Below are positions 11,725 to 23,194 of a DNA stretch of 64,000 bases, piece after piece. Source of the DNA: Sarcomyxa edulis (Eukaryota > Basidiomycota > Agaricomycetes > Agaricales > Mycenaceae); assembly GCA_009761415.1 (NCBI GenBank), contig QUOL01000001.1:2170001-2234000 (forward strand), given 5' to 3'. Within the stretch, counting starts at the first letter, position 1, and the number at the start of each line of letters is the position of its first letter. The translations under genes were made by a program, and so were the position numbers. The notes under the pieces are model-generated. The model did no database searches and was not told where the DNA came from. It saw only the letters and a program-made list of their open reading frames with translations.

Positions 11725-12710
11725 ATGATCCCTACACCGGATCTATCTCATCTCACACAAGATGATTACAAGCACGTTTACGAACCAGCTGGTGTGTTCT
11801 TTCATCACTGTCGAATGAACCCAGACTTGACAATTGGCAACAACTATCAGAAGATACTTTTCTGCTTCTGGACGCGCTTGAACACGATGCGGAGGAACTC
11901 TTAGCTTTACATCCGACCGTATGCCTAGAAATTGGGTATCCTCACTTGTCTACCACTGTCGACAACTAGCCTTACGTTCATCTAGTTCAGGTTCCGGTTG
12001 CGTGTCTGTTTTCCTCGCGCAGCTCCTAGGATCGTCGACCAGTCGTGCGTTTTGGCATTCTCATGGGATTGACGGTCAATAAGCCTGAAACTATACCAGT
12101 TACGCTATGCACAGATATCAATCCACATGCTTGTCGATGCTCAGCTGCCACCGCACGGCAAAACAAGGCTAGTAATTTACTTTATGGCAGTTCATTTTTG
12201 TCTCATAGGTCTCTGGAAATTAGGTCTGCCTCGATTCAATAAATGGGTCATTGGCTATTCCCTTTAGCTCAAGACTGCGGAAATCTGTGGATGTGATTCT
12301 TTTCAATCCCCCATACGTGCCAACTGTGCCCGAGGAGGCAAACGATGCTCAAAACACAGCTGATATACAAGGATCTTGGGCTGGAGGATCTACCGGAATG
12401 CAAGTGACTGACTTGTTTCTTCAAAGCGTCGAAGTAGATCTCGAGAGTTATATTCCTTGTTCAAAGAGCTCATGAGTTTGACGCAGGAATTTCTCTCGCC
12501 CGAGGGTCGTTTTTACCTAGTGGCTGTAAAAGAAAATGACATACCAGGCATTCGTCGTAGGATGTTGCATGACCATGGATTACAAAGCGAGGTACACGGA
12601 CACATTGTATCTTCTGTAACTGTACTGACCCCTTTCAGATCGTACTTCAACGTCGGGCAGGCCCTGAACATCTCTTCGTGATCAAATTCTCCCGAAAACC
12701 AATATTGTAG
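11725..12710 (+). CDS. MTQ2: eRF1 glutamine methyltransferase MTQ2 (HemK2-like)
   Basis: SAM-dependent N5-glutamine methyltransferase catalytic subunit. In yeast it methylates the GGQ motif of release factor eRF1 together with Trm112. Exons 11725-11791, 11851-11935, 11986-12044, 12100-12167, 12224-12433, 12469-12591 and 12639-12710 give 227 residues in phase. Motifs are YEPAEDTFLLLD near the N-terminus, the SAM-binding EIGSGSGC assembled across the second splice, acidic loop CTDINPHA, and catalytic NPPY (FNPPYVPT). The intron 12168-12223 would need a GC donor and the intron 12434-12468 would be only 35 nt. The family call is secure, those two junctions less so. Confidence 0.9.
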
Positions 12711-12882
12711 AACGTCGTCGGTTTACATAGATAATTGGAGATATATACAATGTGCAAATCAAGCGAACTACAAGGTATTAGAGTTAAAGAAGTAGATTGA
12801 TTATCCAAACGAACGGTTTACATAGCATATCCAAAAGAGCAAGAACAAACCAAAAAAAAGAGTCCGGTCATTCATCCTGCGT

Positions 12883-15800
12883 TCATTCATCGTCTTTATC
12901 CGTACCTGGCCGGCGCCCTCTTATACTGAACCGAGAAGGGGATGGTATTGACACCTTCCTCTCTCCTAAGGATCGTTCTCCTGAGGAGATAGAAGATGTT
13001 CTCCTCAGTGGGTTGGTGTCTGGGTCGAATTCTAGTCGTAGATGCAATAATCCATGACCTTCCCGTAGTTCTAGAGAGACGTCCGCCGATGAGACGCTAC
13101 CAGTTTTGATGTGTCGCCAGATCTGGATTGGGGTGTCAGAGAACACATTTTGGTTTTTCAGGACAGACTTACATCTACTTCCCCATCGCCTAGTAACTTG
13201 TCCTTGCCGATGGTTTTATGGTCGTAGATCCATACGAACATTTTTGGAGTAAGAGGGCCAGCAGCGCAAGTAAAAGATTCATTCCTGATTACAAGAGGTT
13301 GTCATTGGCGAAAATCTAGCGAGTATAGGCAAATTAACATACCACTCAGGAGTGCCTGTTTTTGCAACATATTTTGTCTTATACTCCTTGTCTCCAACAC
13401 GAATTGTGGCATAGGGTTTGCTGTCACCAGGCATATCTTTGGCGTCTAAAACAGTAATACGCAGAGTACCAGGATCGTGCGATGTCGTGGCAAGCCCATC
13501 ACTTGAGCTATTCGAACTTATCGAGGGAAATGCTGCAGATTTTGCGCTCGTTGTCTCTGGGAGTCCAACTGGCTGAGAAGCCTGGCCAGATGGAGCCTCG
13601 GGGACTAATGGAAGGACCTCCTCGTCTTTGTCTTTCCCTCTTTTGAAAACGCCAGTCACGCCCTGCAATACACCTTTGGTCGCACCAATAGGAAGGCCAC
13701 CTATCTGGGTGACGGCGCGACCCGCAGAAGAAAATGTGGATGTGTTCTTCCGTGATTTCGCAATGATTTCGGGTTGGAAGACGAGGCGGACGCGGACGAA
13801 ACCTTTTTCCCCATGCTTTGACGACATTAAGGTGATGGTACGCTCTGCAGCTTGGAACGGCTCTAGGTCCGTGAGGTCAATGTTCGCCGAGCCCAAGCTT
13901 TTTGCTTGTTCGATCTGATTCCAATCGAAAATCTCCACTGAAAAGTCCGCGTTAACTCGCGATGGCTGGAGGGGAAGAGTGAACAAGGGATATCTGCGAG
14001 ACACTGGCAAATACGCACCACGGAGGCAGTAAAGTTCTCATTCCATTCAGGATTCAATGTCTTCTTCTTGGTCTGAGATTTGAAGACCTTCTGGCCGTTC
14101 AAAGTGAACACTGCGAAAGGATCCGATTTTCCTGAAAAAAAAGAACAGATGAGCAAAAGGCGAGAGTCATTGAACAGGATTCAACAAACCTCCTCTGTCA
14201 ATTCCGTGAATCTCACGGCCGTCCAGTAAGTCCACGCGCAGAACGCCCTGATCTGTGAAGAGAGCTTATCAAGACAGAATCGAGACAGAGATGCAAGTAC
14301 GCACTATTGACACTCTCCCGTGGTTCTAATGTCACAGGTACAGGAACATACCGAGACTCAATTACAACGGTGGAGTTTGCTCTGTCTTCGTTGTCCACGA
14401 GGGTGAAGGTCTCGGGTCCTGCCTATGATATCGCGAGGAATTAGATTTCGAAAATTCGGAGTAGGGGAAAAAAAGCATACCAGTGTTGTCTGCAAGAAGT
14501 CCTTAGCATCGCCCTTCCACTCTGCGATGATCTCATCCTTATCGCCTTCATCAGCATCGTTCAGTCTCAACCAGACTCTGCCGAAGTCGAGCTCTTTCAG
14601 GAAGCCTTCCCCGATGTGTTCCCACGCAGCCTTAGTACTTCTGGCCCTTACCGTAGTGAACGCAGGCCAGTAGCCGTCGTCCAGCAGTACTTCCAGACGT
14701 GCCTTTTTCGACAAACTGCCTTTCACGACATTGAATACAACGACACCAGATTCTGTTGAAAACCGAATAAGCACAGGTGGTTCAGACTGAGATCTATATG
14801 CATACGTTGTTGTAGGAGCTCCTCTCTACTCATCTCCACGCCTTCTTCGGACTTCTTACTAGTCTGCGTTCCGTTCGTTTGTGCCGTATCAGTCGTATTG
14901 GTGGTCGCAACAGTGTTCGTCGTGTCAGTTGACTTGGCACTTCTCGTGTGGGTCTTCGTCGCAGAGGCATCAATTTTTGGAGATGCACCATTCTGTTCGG
15001 AAACGATGGTAACACCGACGGGAACACTCTGTGACTCGTCGTCTGAGCTGTCACCGTCAGTAACGACACCACCGTCTTGAACATCGTTCTCCTCCACAAT
15101 CTTCTCCATCTCATTGGCCTGCGCCTCGAAAGAAACGCCCTTGAGTGCGAGAGCTGGGACGAACTGGGCAGTATAGTGAAGAGTGCCTTTGTACGAGTTC
15201 TTTTTGTCGAGACGGATAGGATCCATTGCAGCCTTGACGCCTGTGGTTTCATACGGGTAACTCTTGTCTCCAGATTCTTTTGCGAGCTCTGAGACATGGA
15301 GTTCTACCGTGCCCAATGATCGGTCCTAAAATATATTCATGCGACTGTAAGGACCGAAGTGTTGGAACAAGCATACCTTGGTTAGATGCTGATAGTCCAT
15401 ACACTCCAAGAGGAGACTCTGCAAAAAATATTGAGATCAGTTGACAAATTGCACAATCGGGGCACGAACCTCCTTCAGCGAGTGAACTATCATCGCGGTG
15501 TCAGTACTACGTAGGGCTGAGTCTAATCAATTAGCATACCAGGAATATAGATGATCTGATCCCACGCAGGGTTCAGATTGTTGTTGATGACTTCTGTTCT
15601 GCCTTTGGTAACATTGTTGACTTGAACTCGCATGTAGGGGTCGCTCTAAGTAAGTGAACAATTGAGTACTTGGATAAATTCCTATCCTGTATAAACGTTA
15701 CCTTTCCACCCAGAGTAGCTTCGACATTCCTGTCAAACAACCATGTTAGCTTGACCTTTCGTTCAGGAAAACATGGTGCCTAACTTGACATCTGTGGCCT

Positions 15801-18296
15801 TCTGCAAATGAAGTCTGACCACACCAATGGGAGGGACGTATTGTTCGGCGCCATGCAGACTTCCAGCCATATTTAACGGCTTCCACTCGGCGCTAACCCT
15901 CAGTTTCCCACTCTTACACCCACTCAGCGGCCACCAATCACGTCCAGCTTCCAACCTTGCCTCAAGAAGATCTGTCAACTTGATTGACATGTATCCAACG
16001 ACAGGATCTTTCAAGAAGTCGCGATCGTCGATCACTTTAATGGTTATAACAGACGAAGCTTTGTCGGCGCATAAGAATTCGTGAGGGGATTCCCAAACAG
16101 GATTGTTGGTGTGTTTGAAGCGTTGAGTGGTGTGTATTGGAGCCTTGTTGTTCCCGAGGAAGACTTTGGCGAGAGGATTAAGGTCTCCGGACATCGATTT
16201 CGTCGAATCCAAGTCTTTCGCTTGGTGAACTGTCAGGCGAACAATACCGACGGCTATTGCAGGTTATCTCAATAAGAGGTATTCGAAAATCAGGTAAAAT
16301 GAATAGACTTACAGGTATCAGGCAATTCAGCTCCTTCTTCGGGTTTCAAGACGGGATAATAAGATATGTCGTATCTCAATTCTCCGCGGTCCTTACCGTC
16401 CTTCAAGATAGGAGAATGAATTCCTTCTTGCGTTGCGTCCTCCTGCAATTTAGCAAGTTCGAAACTCGCAGTACCCAGCAGAGTGTTCTTCCTGTGGTCA
16501 TTGAAATCGTACACGTTCAAATTGAGCATCTCCGAGAGATTGTTGACGAGCAAAAACTTGGTCTCCATCCATGTCGGATTGTACCTATCCAAGTATTTTA
16601 GTGTCCATCACAGCGACATAGCAAAGACAAGTACATACGTGTCGGCTTTATACTTCGTGCGAGCCAGTTCTTCGCGTTGGTTGATATTGATGCCAACATA
16701 TGGGTCAGGTGTTCCGCCGCCGATTTTGCTGCCCTTGATACCACGCGCAGATTGAACGGTGATTTGCACTACGCCAATAGCGGTGTCCAGAGGAGTTCCG
16801 GAAAGAAGCTGCTCGAGGTTGAGCGTAAATACGTTGGGGTCGTACATCATCGGTCCAAGGGTACCATGTGTCATCTCGCGAATGAACGAAGATAACCCAG
16901 GAATCTGCAAATGAAAACGTGAGTATACGACGCAAAACCTATAATTGACGTTGAATGTTAGACGCACATTCGAAATGTCGAATCCGAACGTCTCTCCACC
17001 AATGGGTTTGAGAACATAATCAATGACGGGCTTTTCCAAGAAGCAGATATCTACGATTTGCACATGAGGGAAATTGTTCATCAATTTCATGCGAATACGC
17101 ATGAGACCGCTGAAAGTGATGTCTTCGAGAAGAATGGGCATGGCCGCAGTCGCTAGACCTTTTCCGACGCGAACCTGTAGAACAATCTTTGGGTTAACCT
17201 TCTTCTGAGCCTGGACAGGCGTCATATCGGACACGTCATTTGGCGTAAACGAGATGCCCCAGTCCATCATGACAACATCATCCTCTGTATTCGGGAAGGT
17301 TCTGACTTTGTCGATTCGCGGTGCTTTTGTTCCAAGAGTGAAAGTAGCGAGACGGAGAGAGTCGAGGAATGCCGGTGTGTTAGTGCTGAGAATTTGGTCA
17401 ACTGAGGAAACGATTGTCGCGGATAGAACGGGTTCGTAGATAAGCCAGAAACGGTCGAGGAAGTTGTTGATCCAGTCAGCGGATTCTAGTTCGGAAGCAA
17501 GACCAGTTTTGACGAGTTCGCGTTGAATGTCGTCGCGTGCGCGCCGACGAACACGTTCCATGGAAGTGCTATAGTAAGTGCTGCAGATTGCGAGGGTGAT
17601 GAATAGCCAGCCCCAACCGAGATTGAAACGCGTCAAGAAATGTGTTGCGAATACAGCCTATGGGAGAAATAAATTCAGTATTGATTGGATGAACTACGAA
17701 ACCTTATTCGCTCACGAAGAAGATGAGAGCGGCATTGTGATACCAGGCACCGTAGTACTGTTCGGCCAAGAATAAGTCAAGGACACCTTTGTCTACCTCC
17801 TCCCCCTCAGCAGGAGGTGGTGCATCGATGCCAGACACAGCGCGCCATCCAACTTTATACCAATCTGGGATAGCCGGAGCAGGCCCGCTGGGCATCGCAC
17901 CTGGTGGCTGTGGGATATTGTCTTCCTGAGCAATCTCCCCACGACCTTCCGCAGTCACAGTTGGCTGTCCGACATCAGTATCTTCGACGACGATAGTGGG
18001 GACGACGCTGGAGTGACCAGTATCGATTTGAACCTCTGAAGAATGGTACCGTATTCAGAAGTGAATATTAGAATGAACACGTGTGAGAACGGACCCTTCT
18101 CTCCAGCACCTGGTTGTGCGTTTGCACTCTTGAGTTGATCACGACCTTTTCCAGCGGCTGCACCCTTCTCAGTAGGTGAGGCATTTGGGTCGAATGAGTG
18201 AACAGCTACGCGTCCTTGGGCTTGGTCGTTCGCGGTCAGACCGTTTAGTTGTGGTTGAGAGTCGCCATTAGTTATAGGAGAACCATTCGACGCCAT
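12883..18296 (-). CDS. TCB: Tricalbin / extended-synaptotagmin-like protein (SMP and multiple C2 domains)
   Basis: Lipid-transfer tether at ER-plasma membrane contact sites. Multi-exon minus-strand gene of roughly 1,500 residues, start ATG 18294-18296 (MASNGSP), stop at 12883. Order of parts: a disordered N-terminus; a hydrophobic hairpin near 17720-17570 (FNLGWGWLFITLAI); an SMP domain near 17560-16900 starting around DWINNFLDRFW; then a series of C2 domains, recognisable near 16800-16500, 16270-15830, 15800-15290, 14400-13780 and 13500-13080 from repeated SDPY/SDPF and NPxW strands. A Thr/Asn-rich linker with an acidic patch lies near 15100-14830. The C-terminus is Ser/Arg-rich. It is divergent from UGO1. 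Exact exon ends were not all verified. Confidence 0.92.
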
Positions 18297-19073
18297 AGGG
18301 ACGACGAAAGAGAGAGAAGGAAAGCAGGAGCGATAAGGGCCCAAAAATTTAGAGGAAGAGAAGAGGAAGGGAGTGTGGTATGCGATTTGGGGCGGACAAG
18401 GCTTTGACCTGAAACTATTCTTGCAAGCTTGATGTCACTACTACGATGCAGTCCGGGTGCCTTGCCCTTATACGGTAATATTTCGGCCCACGCATCCCCT
18501 TGCGGTGCGCCGCAGTTATACTACTACGCCGGCCGAGGGTCCGGGTCGACCATTATCGTCCATTAATGCTGCCCATGAACGTCACTAAAGGCTCGATTTT
18601 TTCACTTTGTTGCTCGCATGGAGCATGCATCCTGAAGACCCACGAGCTACTCCGGACAATTCATCGAAGATCCGTGATGACCTTAGTCTGGCATCGATAA
18701 GGCGGTATAGCAGTCGAGACGTAAATCAGTGCCAATGTCACGGTGCCCGCACTACTCGAAGTGTACGGAGTACCGTAACTCAGGCGAACTCAGGCGTTTT
18801 CATGTCACCGAGTGTGAAGCTAGTGAGGTCCATGGATCCCTGGATTCCATCTTGTAAGGTGTCAATGTGAAGATGCTTCAGAATTTAGCCGTGCAATCGT
18901 GCGCATGCGCGTCTGCCACCGGGAGCTTTCTTTCACAAACACGTCCGAGTCCCCAAAGTCACAAACTCCTTTCCATTCCATCCCGATAAATCACGAATAA
19001 CTATACATCCGCGAACATATACTTAGTATCATTTGCGTTGCGTGCTTCACGTTAAACTCTCGACATTAATGCC
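18297..19073. promoter_or_regulatory. Divergent intergenic region between tricalbin and UGO1
   Basis: 777 bases between two start codons on opposite strands, so it must carry both promoters. It contains GC-rich blocks near 18490-18550. I see no ORF with family resemblance and no RNA gene. Confidence 0.5.
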
Positions 19074-20627
19074 ATGACATCTCCTGCTTCTTTACGAGAC
19101 CTCTACATCGACCCGTCTTCAGCTTGGTCTTTCCTTCCCCCGCCCCCAGGTCAAGCTGGACCTTCAAATACCTCTGCAATTGAACCACCTTCAAGCTCTC
19201 ATCAATGGTCTACTCGACCATCGCATAACTCTATATTCGATCTCTCCCCCTCTCTTGACCTCAGCGAGCCCTCTGGAATCAATGTAACACTGTTGTTTCG
19301 ATCCCTTGTGGCCTCGGCTGTATTGCAGTATACCAGTACCGCCATTGCCATGCCTTGGGAGGTCGGAAAGTTACTGTTACAGGTACAGTGGGTCCCTCGA
19401 GACGCAGGGGACCCCGAGCCAGTATTGGAAACCGTAGAGGTCGAGGAGGATGCAGTGCGTAGTCCCTTCGTGCTGTGCACAATGATTCCTGACACTTGCA
19501 TCTAGTTAAGTGACGACTCCAATGACGAATCCTACTTTGCAGATCCTCACAATACCTCTACTGTCCGCTATCCTGCACCCCGACCAGCCGATGAAGAGGG
19601 TTATATTATTCGGCGTTCTGTACTAGAAGAAGGAACTCGCCCAGAATATATCATACCTGTAGGAAGTGCAGACGGTGTATGGGGTATGATAAAACGTATC
19701 GGTCGTTTTCGTGGAGAGGGCTGGTTGGCGCTCTGGAAAGGTGCGATAATAAACTACATCGCTGAAGCTTATCATTCATCTTAATTCCATGTCGCAGGAC
19801 TATTGACATCGTGTATAGCGGAAGTTGTTTCCAGCACTCTCCAACCTGTAATACACAACCTGCTTCAAACTGTCTTTTTCCCTGCCATCTCTCCATTTCA
19901 TCAACCGCCCATCCTTCTACCTTTGGCCTCGCATATGATTACTGGATTCCTCCTCTCTCCACTGGACCTCGTCCGCACGCGTCTCATTATACAATCATTC
20001 ATTCCTCGGTACCGCACGTATTCTGGACCACTCGATGCATTCTCCCAAATCCTGCAACACGAAGGTGGCTTGAAAGGCATCTACCTACACCCGCATCTCC
20101 TGATACCATGTCTCATCGATAACGCACTCCGCCCGATCGTCTCTCTCGCATTACCTGGACTCCTCACTGGCTACTTGGGTCTCAACATCAATCAGGATTC
20201 AAACCCTCTCGCATGGGGTATGGTCGAACTTGCTGGAAGTTGCATCGGACTTCTTGTAACCCTACCTTTCGAGACTGTGAGACGGCGACTCCAGGCGCAG
20301 GTACGAGGAACCGCAAAACCGTTGAAAGGATGTGTGGAAATGAGACCAGCGCCGTATAACGGTGTTGTCGATACGTTCTGGCATATCCTAACGGAAGAGA
20401 GATCAGACTTGCCTGTCACGCGACGGAGGCGGATGAGCATAAGTTCTGGAAAAGGAAAAGAACGGCAGCAGGAAGTTGAGGAGGTGGAAGAAGGTTGGTT
20501 CCGGAACACTGGGATCGGGCAGCTTTATCGCGGACTTGGGATGAGACTTGGAGCTAGTGCCATACTGTTTTTACTTGCGTTACTCAGCGGAGGTGAAGAA
20601 GTAGATGGTGGGTGGGCCGAACTCTGA
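19074..20627 (+). CDS. UGO1: Mitochondrial fusion protein Ugo1 (modified carrier family)
   Basis: Outer mitochondrial membrane protein of the carrier superfamily. In yeast it links Fzo1 and Mgm1 during fusion. Exons 19074-19454, 19506-19740 and 19798-20627 give 481 residues with matching phases. The N-terminal 80 residues are Pro/Ser-rich. Carrier-like signatures are degenerate, as expected for Ugo1: MPWEVGKLLLQVQ near residue 100, a GWLALWKG half-signature, SPLDLVRTRLIIQ, and LPFETVRRRLQAQ. A charged loop precedes the final LYRGLGMRLG and a hydrophobic segment (ASAILFLLALL). The combination of the Ugo1-type N-terminus and incomplete carrier repeats favours Ugo1 over a transport carrier. Confidence 0.88.
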
Positions 20628-20817
20628 AGGCTTCCAGCACACATTTTGGAGTGTATTAGTAACATCACCTTCTTTGTTCAATCAACCTCTGCTTATCGTG
20701 ACTCTGAGGCCCGAGGATAAGTACTGTAGAAGGACAGAGACGATATTATAGTTATCAAGTGGTAGTCGCATCGCTGGCTGATTGGATTATAATGCCCATA
20801 CGATGTCACTATTTCAA
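20628..20817. other. UGO1 3' region
   Basis: About 190 bases between the UGO1 stop and the tRNA-Gln gene, probably the UGO1 3' untranslated region. No other feature is visible. Confidence 0.4.
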
Positions 20818-20915
20818 GGTTGTGTAGTGTAGTGGTTATCACTCCAGATTTTGAAGCTTCTCGAGTTATCGAGCAATGTCTTCTGGTGACCCCGGTTCGA
20901 TCCCGGGCACGACCT
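20818..20915 (+). tRNA. tRNA-Gln (TTG) with intron
   Basis: The acceptor arm GGTTGTG pairs with CACGACC at the 3' end. The D arm is GTAGTGGTTATCAC and the T arm CCCCGGTTCGATCCCGGG. The anticodon stem CCAGA/TCTGG encloses loop TTTTGA plus T, so the anticodon is TTG (Gln). A 26-nt intron after position 37 contains the hairpin CTCGA-GTTA-TCGAG. Removing it leaves 72 nt. A T-rich tract just downstream (near 20917-20927) fits Pol III termination. Confidence 0.93.
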
Positions 20916-21361
20916 CTCTTTTTTTCCTTCTCTCTTTCAATCTACTTGGCCGAGCTACGCTCGACTTTTTCGTCCAATCCAACTGAGTGGATTTCAACAT
21001 GACTAATTCGTTCAGGCGCTCATTATATCTGCAGCCTTTGCTTCCTGTTACTCACGCTCCTGAGTCCAGCCATAAGGTCTGACTCTGACTTTTCGATTCT
21101 GAAGGTTTCAAGGGCCTCCTAAGGCCCAGGGAAGGAAGGAGGAGGAAATCTGGGTGTACAACTGAGTGTCGACGCGACGCGACTTGAATCACGTTAGCTG
21201 ACTTACCTAAGAAAGCTACCGTAAAATTGTTTGGGGAGATCGAATGTCGCGTGCTCCGGTACGATGCTACGATTATTATTTCCACTTCTGCTCCCACCAG
21301 GACAGTCGACCGTCCCTTTCCCGGTTTTCTTCCTCCCAATACCCTCCTTGTATATTTTATC
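20916..21361. promoter_or_regulatory. tRNA terminator and NUDIX gene promoter
   Basis: 446 bases. The first 15 hold a T-run that fits a Pol III terminator for the tRNA-Gln. The remainder precedes the NUDIX start codon and should hold its promoter and 5' untranslated region. No gene supported. Confidence 0.4.
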
Positions 21362-22972
21362 ATGTCTCAAGGCAAGTCCTATCTCCAATCTCTGTGGAGT
21401 CCCTTTACTCACCTCTGAACTCTAGAAAAACCGGCGTCAATAGTACCCCTGCTCTCAAGAGCTCTCCATCGAATCCGTTCAACCCCTCCTCGCATCATCG
21501 CATCTCCACCTACTCGTATGCAGCTTTTTGTCTCCCCGTTCTATTGCCTGCTGAACTTAACCTCATCCCACGCAAACAGAACCGCGGCGTGCAGCCGTAG
21601 CACTCATCATCCGGGTTGTTCCTTCCTCAGCTTCGCCCCCTCCTCCTGCACCCAACACACAACCTACACTGACCCAATTCTTCGAACTTGACTGGGTCAC
21701 TGATCCACTTGCGCGCCCTGAAATTCTATTCCTAAGACGAGAAAATCCTACTCCTGATGATGCCTCGTTTACCAGTGCACGGCCTCGCACTACTGGTGAA
21801 GCCCACGTCGCATTCCCGGGAGGCAGAATGGAGGAAGGTGACGAGGGTGGTCTATACACTGGTATGTCGAACTCGTCCAGACTTTCAGTTCGTAACGTAC
21901 CCCTGACTTCTCGCGATAAAGCTATGCGCCAAACATGGGAAGAAATAGGCATCGACCTTGCCGAGCGGGATTACATGTGTATTGGACAACTTGACGATCG
22001 CGAAATAACGACTTCACTGGGAAAACGTCTTTTAATGATTTTATCGCCCTTCGTGTTCCTCCAGATTTCGCCTCAAGCACCTCCGCCCGACCCTACCGCT
22101 ACAACAACTCTCCACTGGACTCCTCTCTGTACACTCGTATCCCCAAACTCCCCACCGAAATGGTCTTCAGTCACCGTCGACGCCGCATCCCGTCTCGCAC
22201 CGAAACATTCCACAGCCCTGCGATTACTCGTTCGTCTATTGATTGGAAGCATGCAATTCCCAGCCATAGTCGTGAACCCTTCTCCATCCCCATCTTTGAC
22301 ATATCCAAACCACTCAAAAACCGCACGTACCCACGACGTCCTCGAAAAAGGCATCGCCTCTGTACCGTCCCGAACCCGACCAGAGACCCTAAAGCTGTGG
22401 GGCTTATCCCTCGGTATGACACTCGATTTGATGTCATACATGATATATCCATCTCCTTCTCTATCCGAGGATAACCGAACTACGGATTCCCGCTCGAGCT
22501 CTCCGCTTTCTCCGATCATGACGCTGCCGTACCAGAGCAGCGGAGACGGACCTGGAATGAGGATGGAGGTCGTCGCGCCTAGTCTAGCTAGTGTGTTCCC
22601 TAGGTTCTCGTATCCCGATGTTAACTTTTGGATCTGGTAAGAGCCCTCGATGTATCATGTTTGGAAACGATCCGTTCGCTCATGAAGTATTTTTGTACAG
22701 GGTCTTCGGGAAACGTTACAGAGAAGTCGTCCGGGGTTGGGAAGCAAGCGTACGAGCGGGTGGCACTAATGATAGACGGTAAATAGCACATTCTATATTT
22801 GTTCTATCTCGTTCTTACCTCTCATCGTCATTGCAGGATAAACTGGTCCGGATCCGCACTCAGCACATTCTACGCGTCAATTCGCAAAGCGCTTGTCGTC
22901 GTGATCGTTGCTCGTGCTCTTGGGATTCTATTCGGACTTGCTTTCGCTGGTTGGTGGATATTTTCGATGTGA
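21362..22972 (+). CDS. NUDIX hydrolase (Pcd1/NUDT7-like) with C-terminal membrane segment
   Basis: Pyrophosphohydrolase of the NUDIX superfamily, closest in layout to CoA/ADP-sugar diphosphatases. The start ATG is at 21362 (MSQGKSYLQSLW). Short introns, about 21402-21446 and just before 21590, join it to a conserved PRRAAVALIIRV strand. The Nudix box spans an intron (about 21860-21920): FPGGRMEEGDEGG, then AMRQTWEEIGIDL. The usual RE of the box is RQ, while the two metal-binding Glu of WEEIG are present. Later exons run to 22640, 22701-22780 and 22837-22972. The tail has a hydrophobic helix (ALVVVIVARALGILFGLAF), so the protein may be membrane-anchored. Substrate is not determinable from sequence. 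Confidence 0.85.
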
Positions 22973-23194
22973 ACACAGGCAATCATACTATTCTGGTGGT
23001 ACTGGTCGGACATTTATTATCGGGTTGCCCAATAGAAATTCTTACTATTCACAGAATCATCCCTCTTTCTTTATTCTGTATAGTACTAGTACTTGGATAC
23101 ACGACAATCACGAACATTGACGTTGACGTTGGAATAGATTTATTTGAACACGAGTGAATACAGTGAGGTTGATAGAGTCCAGTCATCCAGTCAT
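22973..23194. other. Convergent 3' intergenic region
   Basis: 222 bases between the stops of the NUDIX gene and NPL4. Nothing beyond probable 3' untranslated regions is visible. Confidence 0.4.
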
